From Flagellatimonas centrodinii (GTDB lineage Bacteria; Pseudomonadota; Gammaproteobacteria; Nevskiales; Nevskiaceae), in the NCBI RefSeq assembly GCF_016918765.2, contig NZ_CP092105.1:1-64000 (forward strand): DNA of 64,000 nt, written 5' to 3'. The notes beneath the pieces were generated by a model. It was not told the DNA's origin. It made no database searches and saw only the letters and a program-made list of their open reading frames with translations. Both the position numbers and the translations under genes were made by a program. Of this stretch, positions 25,801 through 35,288 are shown piece after piece; the stretch's first letter is position 1; every line of letters begins with the position of its first letter.

Positions 25801-26792
25801 AGGATAGAAAGCCCAGTCACAAGGCCGGTATGAACCGTCGACTTGAGGCCATCAGTAGCGCGGTCTCCGCCGCAGCTGACACCGATATTCTGCGCAAGAA
25901 GGTTGGCGAAGACCTTAGCCTTCGGGAGGTTGATCCGGCGAAGACGCGCATGAATCCTATGCACCGGCGGTCACCGGCCGGACTGACCAGTGCGGCGCTT
26001 GAGGGACTGTGTGACGAGATCACGCGGAATGGCCAGCAGATGCCGGCACTCGGATACTGGCTGGAGCAACCGGATGGCGAGGTTGAGATCGAGCTGATCT
26101 ACGGCAGCCGCCGGCGCGCGGCTTGTCTGGCCCTCGGCATCCCGCTCAAGGTCAGGTTGGTTGCCAGGGCAACTGACGAAGAAGTGGCTCGAATCATGTT
26201 CTCGGAGAACAACGAGCGCTCAAACTACTCATTCCTGGAGCAGGCACGAGAATTTCAGGCGTCGCTTGAACACCTGGGTTTGGCCAAGGAGCAGGGGAAG
26301 GTGGTTGCGGCGCGCTTGGGGCGAACCGAGGCAACAGTCTCGCGGATGAGACGAACGCTGCGGTTGCCAAGGCCCGTGCTCGCGCTCTTTGACAGCTGTC
26401 CGCAGGAACTGTCGGTTCGACTGGCCACAGATCTTGCTGCAATCGCTGAAGACAAGGATGCCGCCGAACAGATGGCGGCGGCTGCGGGCCGCATTGCCGC
26501 CGAGGATGTCCAGCCTGATGAGGCGGTCCAAAGGCTGCGGATATCGCTAGGACTAGCCTCAGAGGCGCGGGGCGGAGGGACCGGAAAGTCTCGCAACGAG
26601 GCTGTTCGCGACGACGAATCGAAAAAGTCCACTGTCCCGAAGCGCCGAACATTGTACTCAGGGGGCAGGAAAGTCGGGATGATCGCAGGGGGAGAGGCTG
26701 GCGAGGTGGTGACAATCCGGCTCGGAGCGGGCGCGCCGGCCGAGTTGATCCAAGCCTTGGAGAAGGCGCTCGAGGGCTACCTGACGCCGTGA
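25797..26792 (+). CDS. parB: ParB-family partition protein (SopB/P1 type)
   Basis: A 331-residue protein. The N-terminal ParB/Srx part has IELIYGSRRRAACLALG (GSRRR box) and FSENNERSNYSFLEQA. A helix-turn-helix segment follows (EQGKVVAARLGRTEATVSRM). GTG start overlapping parA by four bases. It should bind a centromere near parAB and stimulate ParA. The 3' end overlaps the convergent gene by 16 bases. Confidence 0.9.
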   Translation: MKDRKPSHKAGMNRRLEAISSAVSAAADTDILRKKVGEDLSLREVDPAKTRMNPMHRRSPAGLTSAALEGLCDEITRNGQQMPALGYWLEQPDGEVEIELIYGSRRRAACLALGIPLKVRLVARATDEEVARIMFSENNERSNYSFLEQAREFQASLEHLGLAKEQGKVVAARLGRTEATVSRMRRTLRLPRPVLALFDSCPQELSVRLATDLAAIAEDKDAAEQMAAAAGRIAAEDVQPDEAVQRLRISLGLASEARGGGTGKSRNEAVRDDESKKSTVPKRRTLYSGGRKVGMIAGGEAGEVVTIRLGAGAPAELIQALEKALEGYLTP

Positions 26793-27679
26793 GGAACCAC
26801 TCGGTACACCATGGCTTCAATAGGGTCAGGCAAGCCAAAGAAGAACTCCACGCCGAGCTCGGTTGGCGTGACCCAAAGTGGCGAAACGCGACCCGCAGAT
26901 GGAATGATGGAGCGGATCAGCTCGATGGACTGCCTCACCTGCTCAACGTGCATCGGCTGATGCGCATCGGGGTCCAGGTCGCCAATGAACGACCGCGTGA
27001 GTGCATCGACGTCGCCGGCGGCGAGAATGCTGGCCGCTCGAAGAATTCCTTCCGTGTTCTCCGGCTCGGCAACGGGGATTATTCTCACGCGAAGGTGGCC
27101 AGCCTCGACGTACTCCGCCAGAAGCGCCGGAAGGGTCAGGCTGTGCGGATCAGTAGGGTCGTAGGTGACCCAGATGGTGTTGGGCCCGTGACCCCAGTTA
27201 ATGGCAGGAAGAGCGTCAATGGCAGCAACGCGTTCGTCGTTGAGGTAACCATCGATCCTCGGCAGCACCGGCCCAGTATCTTTCAGCCGGTTCAGTACAG
27301 AGCCTTCCGTCCGATACATCACTCCATCCAGCAGGGCCGATCCACGCGGAGAAGCGTACATGCGGTACATATCTCCCGAGATCACATGGCGCATGCCAAC
27401 GACATGCAGCCCATCGGCGGTGGGTTCGACGCTTACCACACGCAGAGTGCCCATGCTGATGCGATCCACCAACATTCGCAGCCGGGGCTTCGCTTTCTCG
27501 ACAGCAGTCTGTGGGTTGAGATCCAGAACCATGGAGCGTCGGTCCTGGAGTAGCAAAATGATGGACCCTGACAGAACCACACCCGCGAGCCCCAGCAGAA
27601 TCATTCTCAGGCTTCTGTCGTCCACCTTGCGGCTCCTCGCGAGCAGCTTGCGGACATCGGGTGGGGGTGGGCGCTTCAT
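26777..27679 (-). CDS. Membrane-anchored DsbC/DsbG-like protein lacking the CXXC motif
   Basis: A 300-residue protein with one N-terminal membrane helix (residues 25-45). The plan resembles DsbC/DsbG: an N-terminal dimerisation-like part, then NTIWVTYDPTDPHSLTLPAL where a CXXC-bearing strand-helix would be, a VRIIPVA strand, and SPLWVTPTELGVEFFFGLPD like the cis-Pro region. No Cys pair is present, so it is not an oxidoreductase. A structural role in the transfer apparatus is possible. Assignment is by fold pattern only. Confidence 0.5.
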   Translation of the reverse strand: MKRPPPPDVRKLLARSRKVDDRSLRMILLGLAGVVLSGSIILLLQDRRSMVLDLNPQTAVEKAKPRLRMLVDRISMGTLRVVSVEPTADGLHVVGMRHVISGDMYRMYASPRGSALLDGVMYRTEGSVLNRLKDTGPVLPRIDGYLNDERVAAIDALPAINWGHGPNTIWVTYDPTDPHSLTLPALLAEYVEAGHLRVRIIPVAEPENTEGILRAASILAAGDVDALTRSFIGDLDPDAHQPMHVEQVRQSIELIRSIIPSAGRVSPLWVTPTELGVEFFFGLPDPIEAMVYRVVPHGVR

Positions 27680-27718
27680 GTCCGGTCTTAGACGACGGCA
27701 CTACCCGTGGAGCTACTC

Positions 27719-28525
27719 GTGAATGCCGTCATGGTCATTGGGGAGATCCGCACCGGGCCAAAGGTAACTGCGCTTTCCGACGGCACGTTGGAACTGCGGG
27801 TCCGAATATCTGCAGACACCCGGGCGCCCCGAAGTAAACAATGGGTGACTCTGTTGCTGACCGATGAATGGGCAGAGACGTGGGAGCAGCATTTGCTGAT
27901 TGGCGTAACAGTCGCAGTCAAAGGAAGTCTCAAATGGCGATCCTTCGTACACAAGAACGTTCGCTATGACGTAGCCGAAGTACACGTCGAACATCTCTCT
28001 CTCTCCGGCCATCAGGATGCCGGGAGTCAGCAGGCTGTCAAGGGGGACTCCCTGGATACCGCCGAGAAATCGGACCCAGTAGCTGAGGATCAGCCAGCTC
28101 ATGCACGGGGCGAGACAAGAGGATCAATCACTGATACCTCGACTCTACCCTTCGGCCCAGCGTCGATGGGGGCACCTGTGAGTCTGCGCCACGAAATCGA
28201 CCAAGCTGGTTGGGACCAGGCTCCGTCGACAGGCCGGCAAACACTGACGGGAGCGTCTGATGTGCGTCCGCCGGAGAACAACGCCCTGGCCTCGACTGCC
28301 AACGACGAGCAGCTGCATGAACAGCCGGCAGTTGGTGCTCGGGATGCGGGGGAGATCGAGTCTGGAGCGCCGGAAGTCGGGCCTTCGGCTGGCGTTCCGA
28401 CTGTCGGCACGGACAGCAACCCTTCGACGTGCCCAACAACTAAGCCCGGTCCTGTAGGCCCATCGACTCGGAAGGCAATCCCGAGCTTGTCGCGAATAGA
28501 GCTCGAAGGCGGCACCGACTATTGA
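27719..28525 (+). CDS. SSB-like single-stranded DNA-binding protein with long tail
   Basis: A 268-residue protein. The N-terminal ~105 residues form an OB-fold of SSB type: MNAVMVIGEIRTGPKVT, then LELRVRISA, KQWVTLLLTDEWAE, LIGVTVAVKGSLKWRSF, and a final strand. The remaining 160 residues are disordered and acidic/Pro-rich. The standard acidic DDIPF-like tip is missing; it ends LEGGTDY. GTG start chosen because GGAG lies upstream. The divergent gene starts only 40 bases away. Confidence 0.75.
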   Translation: MNAVMVIGEIRTGPKVTALSDGTLELRVRISADTRAPRSKQWVTLLLTDEWAETWEQHLLIGVTVAVKGSLKWRSFVHKNVRYDVAEVHVEHLSLSGHQDAGSQQAVKGDSLDTAEKSDPVAEDQPAHARGETRGSITDTSTLPFGPASMGAPVSLRHEIDQAGWDQAPSTGRQTLTGASDVRPPENNALASTANDEQLHEQPAVGARDAGEIESGAPEVGPSAGVPTVGTDSNPSTCPTTKPGPVGPSTRKAIPSLSRIELEGGTDY

Positions 28526-28548
28526 CAGACCGGGACTACCTGGATGCT

Positions 28549-28560
28549 ATGCAATTGCAT
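28549..28560. promoter_or_regulatory. ATGCAATTGCAT palindrome before the sigma-factor gene
   Basis: A perfect 12-base palindrome 18 bases before the ATG, with TTGACA at 28522-28527 upstream. A promoter overlapped by an operator is possible, but no good -10 box is at the right distance. Confidence 0.35.
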
Positions 28561-28577
28561 GGTGCATGGAGTAGGGC

Positions 28578-29441
28578 ATGGAGATCGAACGTCATTTTGA
28601 AGACTTGGAGCGCGAGCTGCAGGACCTGTGGCGTTCGGCGATCAAGCTGAAGTCGTTTCGTGTGGCGCTGCTGACTACTGCTCGAAAGATGACGCGCGAG
28701 CAGCTCCGCCGACATGTGGTTGCACCCGAGGTTCGTACCGATTCAGATCATAGTGCGTTGCTGGTATCAATTGCTCGAATGGTGCGTGACCCGACCAGCA
28801 TCTGCGCGGTGACGCTACGCGGCGACTGGTTGCTCGAGCTGACGGCTCGCTTCAGCAGGGATGCAGTCGTTGAACGCGAAGTAATGGCGCAACGGCTGCG
28901 CGTGAGGGCCTGTGAAGGAGCCATCCTGAAAGCCGGTCTGCCGACCATTCGGAATCGTATTCGCAGTCTGGTTTCGGGGCGGCTCGATGATGATCTCGTC
29001 GATGATCTGGTTCAGGAGGGGCTCCTTGAGCTCAGTCGCTCCATCTACAGGTTCGATTCAAGCCGCGGCTTCCGGTTCATGACCTACGCGTCGCGAGGTC
29101 TCGATGGCACCTTGAAGCGACTGTTGTCTAAGCAATGGAACGAAAGTCTGACGTCGGTTTCTCTGGACGACCTTCCAACTGACTGTGAAGCAGCGCTGGT
29201 CGATGACTGGGCCGCGCTGATTGACCAGTGGGATATGGAGAAAGTGGTCGAGGCGTTCGCCTTGCTGTCCCAACGGGAACAGCGAATTCTCAGCTGTATC
29301 TTCGGCGAGAGTCCCAATGGGGTAATGCCGCCTTCCGAGTACGCCCGGTGCATGGGCATTTCGGTTGCCGAGGCGCTGGCCGATGGCAATCGAGCGCTGA
29401 GAGCACTCCGGCAATCGGTCGATCAACGAATCGCGGCCTGA
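28578..29441 (+). CDS. Sigma-70-family RNA polymerase sigma factor
   Basis: A 287-residue protein. Region 2 reads DDLVDDLVQEGLLELSRSIY, then RFDSSRGFRFMTYASRGLDG. Region 4 is near residues 233-280 (LSQREQRILSCIFGE, then a helix-turn-helix). No full region 1.1 or region 3 is seen. The ~130-residue N-terminal part is atypical. A plasmid-coded sigma factor could direct transcription of element promoters. It heads a unit with RecA. Confidence 0.85.
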   Translation: MEIERHFEDLERELQDLWRSAIKLKSFRVALLTTARKMTREQLRRHVVAPEVRTDSDHSALLVSIARMVRDPTSICAVTLRGDWLLELTARFSRDAVVEREVMAQRLRVRACEGAILKAGLPTIRNRIRSLVSGRLDDDLVDDLVQEGLLELSRSIYRFDSSRGFRFMTYASRGLDGTLKRLLSKQWNESLTSVSLDDLPTDCEAALVDDWAALIDQWDMEKVVEAFALLSQREQRILSCIFGESPNGVMPPSEYARCMGISVAEALADGNRALRALRQSVDQRIAA

Positions 29442-29489
29442 CAGTTGCGGGGCGCTTCGCGCCGAGCACTCTGGTCGTGGAGGAATGCT

Positions 29490-29828
29490 ATGGCTGATGA
29501 AATTCGGTTGTTGCTCGACGGTGACTATCGCGCGGTCACTCCCATCAAGCTGCCGGACGGGGCGAAGTGGGTTGGAACCGACAATCAACATGCTCATTTC
29601 GAGGTGTTGGGGGAGCAGCGGGAGCGGGTGGTGATTCTTCCGATCCCCGATCGCTGCCGCTGTCGCATAGAGCGCCGAGATCTTCAGCTCGAGGGCAGTG
29701 AGGCGAAAGTGTATTGGCTCACTCCCGATGAAGCCGGCTCGTTCCTCGCGGAGGCGCGGGTGGTTCACGACACGTACCAGTGGTACTCCGTCGTGACGCC
29801 AGTGCCAATCGAAACTTCGATGGAGTAA
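29490..29828 (+). CDS. Hypothetical protein between sigma and recA
   Basis: A 112-residue beta-rich protein ([40 protein letters not shown]). GGAGG lies upstream of the ATG. It ends four bases before the recA ATG. No family recognised; cotranscription with recA suggests a recombination-related role. Confidence 0.6.
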   Translation: MADEIRLLLDGDYRAVTPIKLPDGAKWVGTDNQHAHFEVLGEQRERVVILPIPDRCRCRIERRDLQLEGSEAKVYWLTPDEAGSFLAEARVVHDTYQWYSVVTPVPIETSME

Positions 29829-29832
29829 TGCG

Positions 29833-30903
29833 ATGACCAGTGCAGAAAGTTGTGGGCGCGACAAGGCGCTGCAGACGGCGATTGCCTCGTTGGACAAGCG
29901 GTTCGGGAAGGGCAAAGTGTTTGTGTGGGGGGATAAGGCGGTCGTAAAGGTTCCATCCTTCTCTTCGGGCTCGTTGGGGCTTGATCAGGCGCTTGGTATC
30001 AATGGCCTCCCTCGGGGGCGTGTGGTGGAGGTCTTCGGGCCGGAAAGTAGCGGTAAGACTACGCTGGCCTTGCACGCCATCGCTCAGGTCCAGGCTGAAG
30101 GAGGGGTCGCAGCCTTCGTCGATGCCGAGCATGCCCTCGACCCGTCGTGGGCGAGCCGCCTCGGGGTGCAGATGGATCGCCTGGTGATTTCTCAGCCGGA
30201 CAATGGGGAAGAGGCGATGGAAATCGTTGACCGGCTCGTTGCGTCATGCGCAGTCGACCTTGTGGTGGTCGATTCAGTGGCGGCTCTCGTTCCGAAGAAG
30301 GAGATCGAGGGCGAGATGGGCGACGCCATCGTCGGGGTCCAGGCGCGGCTGATGAGCCAGGGACTTCGAAAGCTGGTGGGTTCGGTGCACAACAGCAATA
30401 CCACGGTACTGTTTATCAATCAGCTCCGAATGAAGATCGGTGCGATGCCCGGATCGAACCCTGAAACCACGACGGGTGGGAATGCGCTCAAGTTCTACGC
30501 TTCAATCCGGCTGGATGTGCGTCGGATCGGCGCGATCAAGGATGGCGATGAAATGGTTGGCCACGAGGCCAAGGTCAAGGTCGTGAAGAACAAGCTGGCC
30601 CCTCCGTTCAAACAGGCGATCGTCCCCATCTACTACGATCGAGGGATCTGCATGGCGGCGGAGTGTCTCGAGCACGGCGTCACGGCAAAGGTGATCGAGA
30701 AATCGGGAGTCTGGTACTCCTTTGATGGCGAGCGTTTGGGCCAGGGAGTCGGAAACTGTGTGAAACGGCTGCGCGAGGACCCATCGTTGCTGGCGCAGAT
30801 CATGGCCCGGATTCGGACGGAGTGGGGCGATTTGGAGGGCGCGTGCGACGAATCCCCGGAAGACAAATGCTCGAATGAGGTGGAGCAGGACTCTGAGGCC
30901 TGA
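29833..30903 (+). CDS. recA: RecA recombinase (plasmid copy)
   Basis: A 356-residue RecA. Walker A is at residues 69-77 (GPESSGKTT). The [17 protein letters not shown] segment, Walker [13 protein letters not shown] at 141-151, and the loop-2 region ([20 protein letters not shown]) are all present. The C-terminus is acidic as usual. It is divergent from a typical chromosomal RecA, so probably a second copy. It would drive strand exchange for plasmid repair or recombination together with the SSB-like and RecD2-like proteins. Confidence 0.95.
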   Translation: MTSAESCGRDKALQTAIASLDKRFGKGKVFVWGDKAVVKVPSFSSGSLGLDQALGINGLPRGRVVEVFGPESSGKTTLALHAIAQVQAEGGVAAFVDAEHALDPSWASRLGVQMDRLVISQPDNGEEAMEIVDRLVASCAVDLVVVDSVAALVPKKEIEGEMGDAIVGVQARLMSQGLRKLVGSVHNSNTTVLFINQLRMKIGAMPGSNPETTTGGNALKFYASIRLDVRRIGAIKDGDEMVGHEAKVKVVKNKLAPPFKQAIVPIYYDRGICMAAECLEHGVTAKVIEKSGVWYSFDGERLGQGVGNCVKRLREDPSLLAQIMARIRTEWGDLEGACDESPEDKCSNEVEQDSEA

Positions 30904-30940
30904 GTCGAGGACGAGTGGCGCCGCGTCGGTGCGGCGTCAC

Positions 30941-31699
30941 TCACTCTGGGTGTCGATCGGTCGGACCAACCCTCTCAAGTGTTGGCAGGGTCCACACCGA
31001 GACGGTCGTAGTCCCAGGGCGAGGGGGCGCGGTGACCAATCCCCGCCGCCATCGAGCGACAGGCTGTATAGCCAACATTCGGCCCCCCAGCACTGTGGTG
31101 ACGTCACGGGGGCCGGCCTCCATGACTGGAACCGCCGCTGGCATCGTGGGGACGGTGAATCTGCCTGGCGGAATGATGGACTGCGGGTGAACCTGGATTT
31201 CCGGGTCTCCCGACAGATAACCCCAAAGAATGAGGGAGAAGTCGAGGAGCGGCCGCAACGTCAGGCGCAGGCCTGGATCGATCGACAACAACGCTGCTTC
31301 GATCTGCTGGGCCGCTGGTTGATTGCAGTGCAGTGGTCCCAACTGAATCGGCACACTCTGGGCCTGGTCATGGCTACGGTGTCGATAGACCAGGGTGATA
31401 TCCCAGTATTCCCCGCCGCCGGTACGGTGGGGAGTGAGATAGTAGCCTTCAAGACTCCCGGGGATTCCTGCGGCGGCCGTGCTGCGAAGAAATGGCAGCA
31501 TTTCGGGAAGATCCGGGAGCGCGTAGTAGGCCGGGCCGTCCAGCGGCATGAATGCACCCAGACCGGCGTTGGGGTCGATGTCTGACTCTGAGATAAGGAA
31601 GGCGAGAGCATCGGTCGGAACAACGACCGCACTGTCCTGGTGCGTGAGCAGCTCCGCAGCGGCCGGGTGCGTCGGGTGGCGGATCGGGTGTGGGTGCAT
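30941..31699 (-). CDS. Hypothetical protein facing recA
   Basis: A 252-residue protein with a good AGGAGG before the ATG. His/Pro-rich N-terminus. It has a possible structured core (VVVPTDALAFLISESDIDPN; EYWDITLVYRHRSHDQAQSV) but no family I know. It is convergent with recA and divergent from the helicase gene. Confidence 0.55.
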   Translation of the reverse strand: MHPHPIRHPTHPAAAELLTHQDSAVVVPTDALAFLISESDIDPNAGLGAFMPLDGPAYYALPDLPEMLPFLRSTAAAGIPGSLEGYYLTPHRTGGGEYWDITLVYRHRSHDQAQSVPIQLGPLHCNQPAAQQIEAALLSIDPGLRLTLRPLLDFSLILWGYLSGDPEIQVHPQSIIPPGRFTVPTMPAAVPVMEAGPRDVTTVLGGRMLAIQPVARWRRGLVTAPPRPGTTTVSVWTLPTLERVGPTDRHPE

Positions 31700-31786
31700 T
31701 GCTCCTCCTTTGCGATTTAGACGCAGATCATCCCCGGCGTCTGTCTAGTGAACGATGCAGGGCCTACAGGAGGTAGTGGATCCGGT

Positions 31787-33940
31787 ATGACAGGGGCAGT
31801 AATCCTCAATGGCGAGGTGACCAGCGTTCGATTTCGCAGCACATCGAGCGGGTGGTCGGTGCTGCTTGTCAGGGAATCTTCATCCCAAAGGGACATCGAG
31901 GTCACTGGAATTGCTCAAGGGGTGGAGCCAGGACATTCGGTTGAGATCGAGGGCGAATGGGTTAGGGGGCGCGGGGGTGGGCGTCAATTGAAAGCAAAGC
32001 TGATTCGGCGGGATTTACCGGTTCGGATTGACGGTATCGAGCGATTCCTCAGCGGAGGGCACTTCAAGGGGGTGGGACCTGGACGCGCAAAGGCGCTGGT
32101 TCAGGCCTTCGGGGAGCGTACGCTGACAGTAATCGCCGATGATCCGGCCCGCGTCGCTGAAGTTCATGGTTTCTCGCGCGAGCTTGCGCTGAAGATGCGG
32201 GAACTTCTGCACCCCATGAGGGTGAGGGCCCCGGCAATGGCTTCGCTTCAGGAGGTGGTGGGCCCCGGAACCGCAGATGGCCTAATAAGTCAGTTCGGCG
32301 GTAGCGCCGCAACGATCGTTCATGAAAATCCATATCGGCTGTGCTCTGAGGCGAAGGGTTTCGGATTCCTCCGAGCGGATGAAATCGCCCGGAAGTCTGG
32401 CATGCCGGCGGACAGTCCCCACCGATTGGCTGCCGGCATTGGGTATCTCATCGATCAGGCGGAAGGCCAGGGCCATGCCGGCTTGCCGGACGACTATCTG
32501 TATTGGCGACTCGCGAAGATCACGGGGGTACCCGCGTCCCGAGCGCGACGTATCTCGCCCGTTGCCGAACTCGATGGTTTGGTCATCACTGCCACCCCGA
32601 GCGGCTGTATGGTCCAGAAACGGCACATTCACGAGACCGAGCAGGCGATCGCCGATCTGCTGGTGGCTATGGCCAACGCGCCGGCAACGGCGCCCCCGAC
32701 GTCGCAGGTCGACGGGGCAATTGGAAGGGCAGAGCGGGCGCGGAGAACGGTCTTGGATGATCGCCAACGGGCAGCAGTTCGACAAGCCGTGACGTCAATG
32801 GTGAGCATCGTCACCGGAGGACCGGGTACCGGCAAGTCAGCGACCCTGGGTGTGCTGGTAGGTGTCCTCGGGCGCGCTCAAGTCGCCCAAGCGGCGCCAA
32901 CCGGGAAGGCGGCGAGAAGGATGCAGGAGGCCACCGGACATCGGGCCGGCACGTTGCACGCATTACTGGCCTTCAACCCCAACACGAAGCGTTTTGGCAG
33001 GAATGAAGACCTGCCGATAGATGCGCCTGTGGTGGCGGTGGATGAGGTGAGCATGCTCGACATCCATCTGCTGCTCGCCTTGTTGAAAGCCCTCCGACCT
33101 GGCCAACGACTCGTTTTGATGGGCGATCCCGACCAACTACCTAGTATTGGAGTTGGCAACGTCCTGCAGGACCTGATCGACTGTGAAGTGATTCCGGTCA
33201 CACGCTTGGAAACGGTCTACAGGCAGGGCGCCGGCAGTGCGATTCTGGCCAATGCCAGACGGGTGATTCGGGGTGAAATGCCGGATCTGGAGGCCGGTAG
33301 CCAGGAGTTCCGCTTCCTGGAGGCCGACAACGAGGAAGCTGCACTTCGTCTTGTGATGGATCAGGTGTCGCGGGTTCTGCCGCGACACGGGATGGACCTT
33401 CGGCGGGACATTCAGATGCTCACCGCCATGAACAAGGGCATGGTTGGTGTCGAGGGGTTGAACAGGGAGATTCAGAGACTGTTACCTGAGTCTCCCGGGG
33501 TCGACCTACAGGAGGAGCGCGCTTGTGTGGGTGATCGGGTGCTGCAGACGCGAACAAATCACGACCTGGGCCTTTACAACGGTGACCTGGGTCTGGTGAC
33601 TGAAGCCAACGCAGAAAGCAAAGTCCTGAAAGTCCGCTTCGATGGGCGAACGGTGACCTATGGCCCCGAGCGGAACCAGCTCCGACTGGCATGGGCGATG
33701 ACCACACACAGAGTTCAGGGCAGCGAGTTCAGCGCGGTACCCATGGTGTTCTCGCAGCGAATGTCCATGATGTTGGACAGGGGCCTGCTCTACACGGCAA
33801 TGACCCGCGCCCGGTACGAGCTCGTAATCATTGCGCCCAAAAGCCTGATACGTCAGGCCGTTTCCAAGAAGCGGGTTCGACACAGCGGTCTGGTCCACAA
33901 GATCCGAGAAGTGGCCGGCGCGGGGAATGTCGCTGTCTAG
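31787..33940 (+). CDS. RecD2-like SF1B DNA helicase
   Basis: A 717-residue protein. The N-terminal OB-like domain (ILNGEVTSVRFRSTSSGWSV) and helix-hairpin-helix region (GGHFKGVGPGRAKALVQAFG) are those of RecD2. Helicase motifs follow: VTGGPGTGKSATL, APTGKAARRMQEATG, VAVDEVSMLDIHLL, LVLMGDPDQLPSIGVGNVL, and C-terminal MTTHRVQGSEF with LLYTAMTRARYELV. A GTG at 31748 gives 13 more residues but has no ribosome site; AGGAGG lies 13 bases before 31787, so the start is uncertain. A 5'-3' helicase for plasmid DNA. Confidence 0.85.
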   Translation: MTGAVILNGEVTSVRFRSTSSGWSVLLVRESSSQRDIEVTGIAQGVEPGHSVEIEGEWVRGRGGGRQLKAKLIRRDLPVRIDGIERFLSGGHFKGVGPGRAKALVQAFGERTLTVIADDPARVAEVHGFSRELALKMRELLHPMRVRAPAMASLQEVVGPGTADGLISQFGGSAATIVHENPYRLCSEAKGFGFLRADEIARKSGMPADSPHRLAAGIGYLIDQAEGQGHAGLPDDYLYWRLAKITGVPASRARRISPVAELDGLVITATPSGCMVQKRHIHETEQAIADLLVAMANAPATAPPTSQVDGAIGRAERARRTVLDDRQRAAVRQAVTSMVSIVTGGPGTGKSATLGVLVGVLGRAQVAQAAPTGKAARRMQEATGHRAGTLHALLAFNPNTKRFGRNEDLPIDAPVVAVDEVSMLDIHLLLALLKALRPGQRLVLMGDPDQLPSIGVGNVLQDLIDCEVIPVTRLETVYRQGAGSAILANARRVIRGEMPDLEAGSQEFRFLEADNEEAALRLVMDQVSRVLPRHGMDLRRDIQMLTAMNKGMVGVEGLNREIQRLLPESPGVDLQEERACVGDRVLQTRTNHDLGLYNGDLGLVTEANAESKVLKVRFDGRTVTYGPERNQLRLAWAMTTHRVQGSEFSAVPMVFSQRMSMMLDRGLLYTAMTRARYELVIIAPKSLIRQAVSKKRVRHSGLVHKIREVAGAGNVAV

Positions 33941-33969
33941 GGACCGCGAGGAGCCAATGGAGGGAGTAC

Positions 33970-34884
33970 ATGACAGCATTTGACAGCCTGATGGGGAGCG
34001 CTTCGCCGCCAGCGCGGGGCAAAAAACGGACGAAAGCACGGCCGACGGACAACGCAACCAGTCGTGTCCGAGTGGACCAATTGCTGCCGGACCCCTTCCA
34101 GCCGCGCGAGGTGGTCGATCCTGAGGCGTTGGAGGAGCTGGCCAATTCGGTTGAACACGACGGGTTGATACAACCGATCGTAGTCCGGCGGTCGCCTAAC
34201 AACGATGACGCCTTTTTGGTCATGGCTGGCCAGCGAAGGTGGTTCGTTATTCGGAAGCTGGGATGGAAGCACGTCGACGTCATCATCCGTGAGATGGACG
34301 ATGAGTACGATATCCGGCTGTTGCAAAGCGCCGAGAACAAGCACCGGCGGGGGATTAGCCTTGTCGAGGAGGCGCGAGCTGTAGCAGCGACCCTTGCCGC
34401 CGGCGCTGCCAGAGGACACAACCGGACCAGCATCGCTGCCGCAATGGGCTATCGCCGGGATCACTTCAACAACCTTCTCTCCTTTGCGGACGCGCCCGAC
34501 GCCGTGGTGGGGCTCTACACGGATGGAGTCACCAGGAACCTTGAAGCGTTGCGCGCTGCTACTGACATTCATCGGGCATCACCCGATCTCTTTGCTGCGG
34601 TTACGCGGCCCAGGATGATGACCGCGAGGCAGATGAGAGCGATAGCCCTCCGTCTGAAGGCCGGTGAGTCGGCCCCAGCAGTTCTCAAAGGATTGACCGA
34701 GGGCAAAGGTCGCGATCGACCGAAGAGAGCCAGGGTTGCCCTGGCTGGGCGCTTCGGGTGGGTCTCTCTTGGGCGGCTGCCAACGCTGCAGGTCAGCCCC
34801 GAGATAGAGGTCCACTTTGATGATGGCGACCGAATGCGAATCAATGTGGAGAGCGAACCACTGAGCTGGTGCGGTCTTGGCTGA
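33970..34884 (+). CDS. KorB-like ParB-family DNA-binding protein
   Basis: A 304-residue protein. ParB/Srx domain: LLPDPFQPREVVDPEALEEL, GLIQPIVVRR, then VMAGQRRWFVIRKLG. Next come LLQSAENKHRRGISLVEEAR and a helix-turn-helix (TSIAAAMGYRRDHFNNLLSF). No ParA is adjacent, and the distinct C-terminus recalls KorB-type regulators of plasmid backbone operons. It starts 30 bases after the helicase gene. Candidate binder of the 13-base TTTCACWGTGAAA palindromes. Confidence 0.8.
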   Translation: MTAFDSLMGSASPPARGKKRTKARPTDNATSRVRVDQLLPDPFQPREVVDPEALEELANSVEHDGLIQPIVVRRSPNNDDAFLVMAGQRRWFVIRKLGWKHVDVIIREMDDEYDIRLLQSAENKHRRGISLVEEARAVAATLAAGAARGHNRTSIAAAMGYRRDHFNNLLSFADAPDAVVGLYTDGVTRNLEALRAATDIHRASPDLFAAVTRPRMMTARQMRAIALRLKAGESAPAVLKGLTEGKGRDRPKRARVALAGRFGWVSLGRLPTLQVSPEIEVHFDDGDRMRINVESEPLSWCGLG

Positions 34885-35203
34885 ACCAGGGGGCAGCTTG
34901 ACAGCGTGCCCGCGGACTGGTACGAACGGATTAATTGTGGTGCTTTCCTAGCAACTATTGCGACGGAAAGATGATGTTCGACAGCCCCTAGTGGTGTTGA
35001 CATCGACCTGGAAGGAGACTTCTCCCAACAGGACAACCTGATAGACGAGACTTTCTCGTCCGAGAGCCATGAAGTGTCTCCCGCGCTGCGGTAGAGACCT
35101 GTCAGTTGTGGCTCACTATTTCCAGTGCATTCCAGCCCGCGAGCCTTGTGGCTAGTGGTGGTCTGTGCTTGATCGAACAATCACGAGGTGCAGCTTGTGA
35201 TTG
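34885..35203 (+). other. Gene-free stretch before the leader-controlled region
   Basis: No coding region supported. It holds two TTGACA hexamers (about 34902 and 34996) without good -10 partners. A short dyad, GGAGACTTCTCC, lies at about 35012-35023. A promoter for the downstream gene set is expected here, but I cannot place it. Confidence 0.4.
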
Positions 35204-35223
35204 CGCTCACTTTTGTCTGCACA

Positions 35224-35278
35224 CCCCGAAGGGACGATCTAGCTCCCTTCGCGGGCCTTGACGCCCTTCTTTTCCTTT
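35224..35278 (+). promoter_or_regulatory. Two-state hairpin leader L1
   Basis: Segments: A (CCCC, 35224), B (GAAGGGA, 35228-35234), C (TCCCTTC, 35244-35250), A' (GGG, 35253-35255), D (CCCTTC, 35264-35269) then TTTTCC. B:C plus A:A' gives one hairpin; B:D plus C:A' gives the other. It ends just before the GGAGG of the next gene. Confidence 0.65.
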
Positions 35279-35288
35279 GGAGGTCGTC

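Noticed and set aside
34569-35180. 203-residue minus-strand frame over the 3' end of the KorB-like gene
   Set aside because: Shadow of the ParB-family frame continuing by chance into a gap; no recognisable features.
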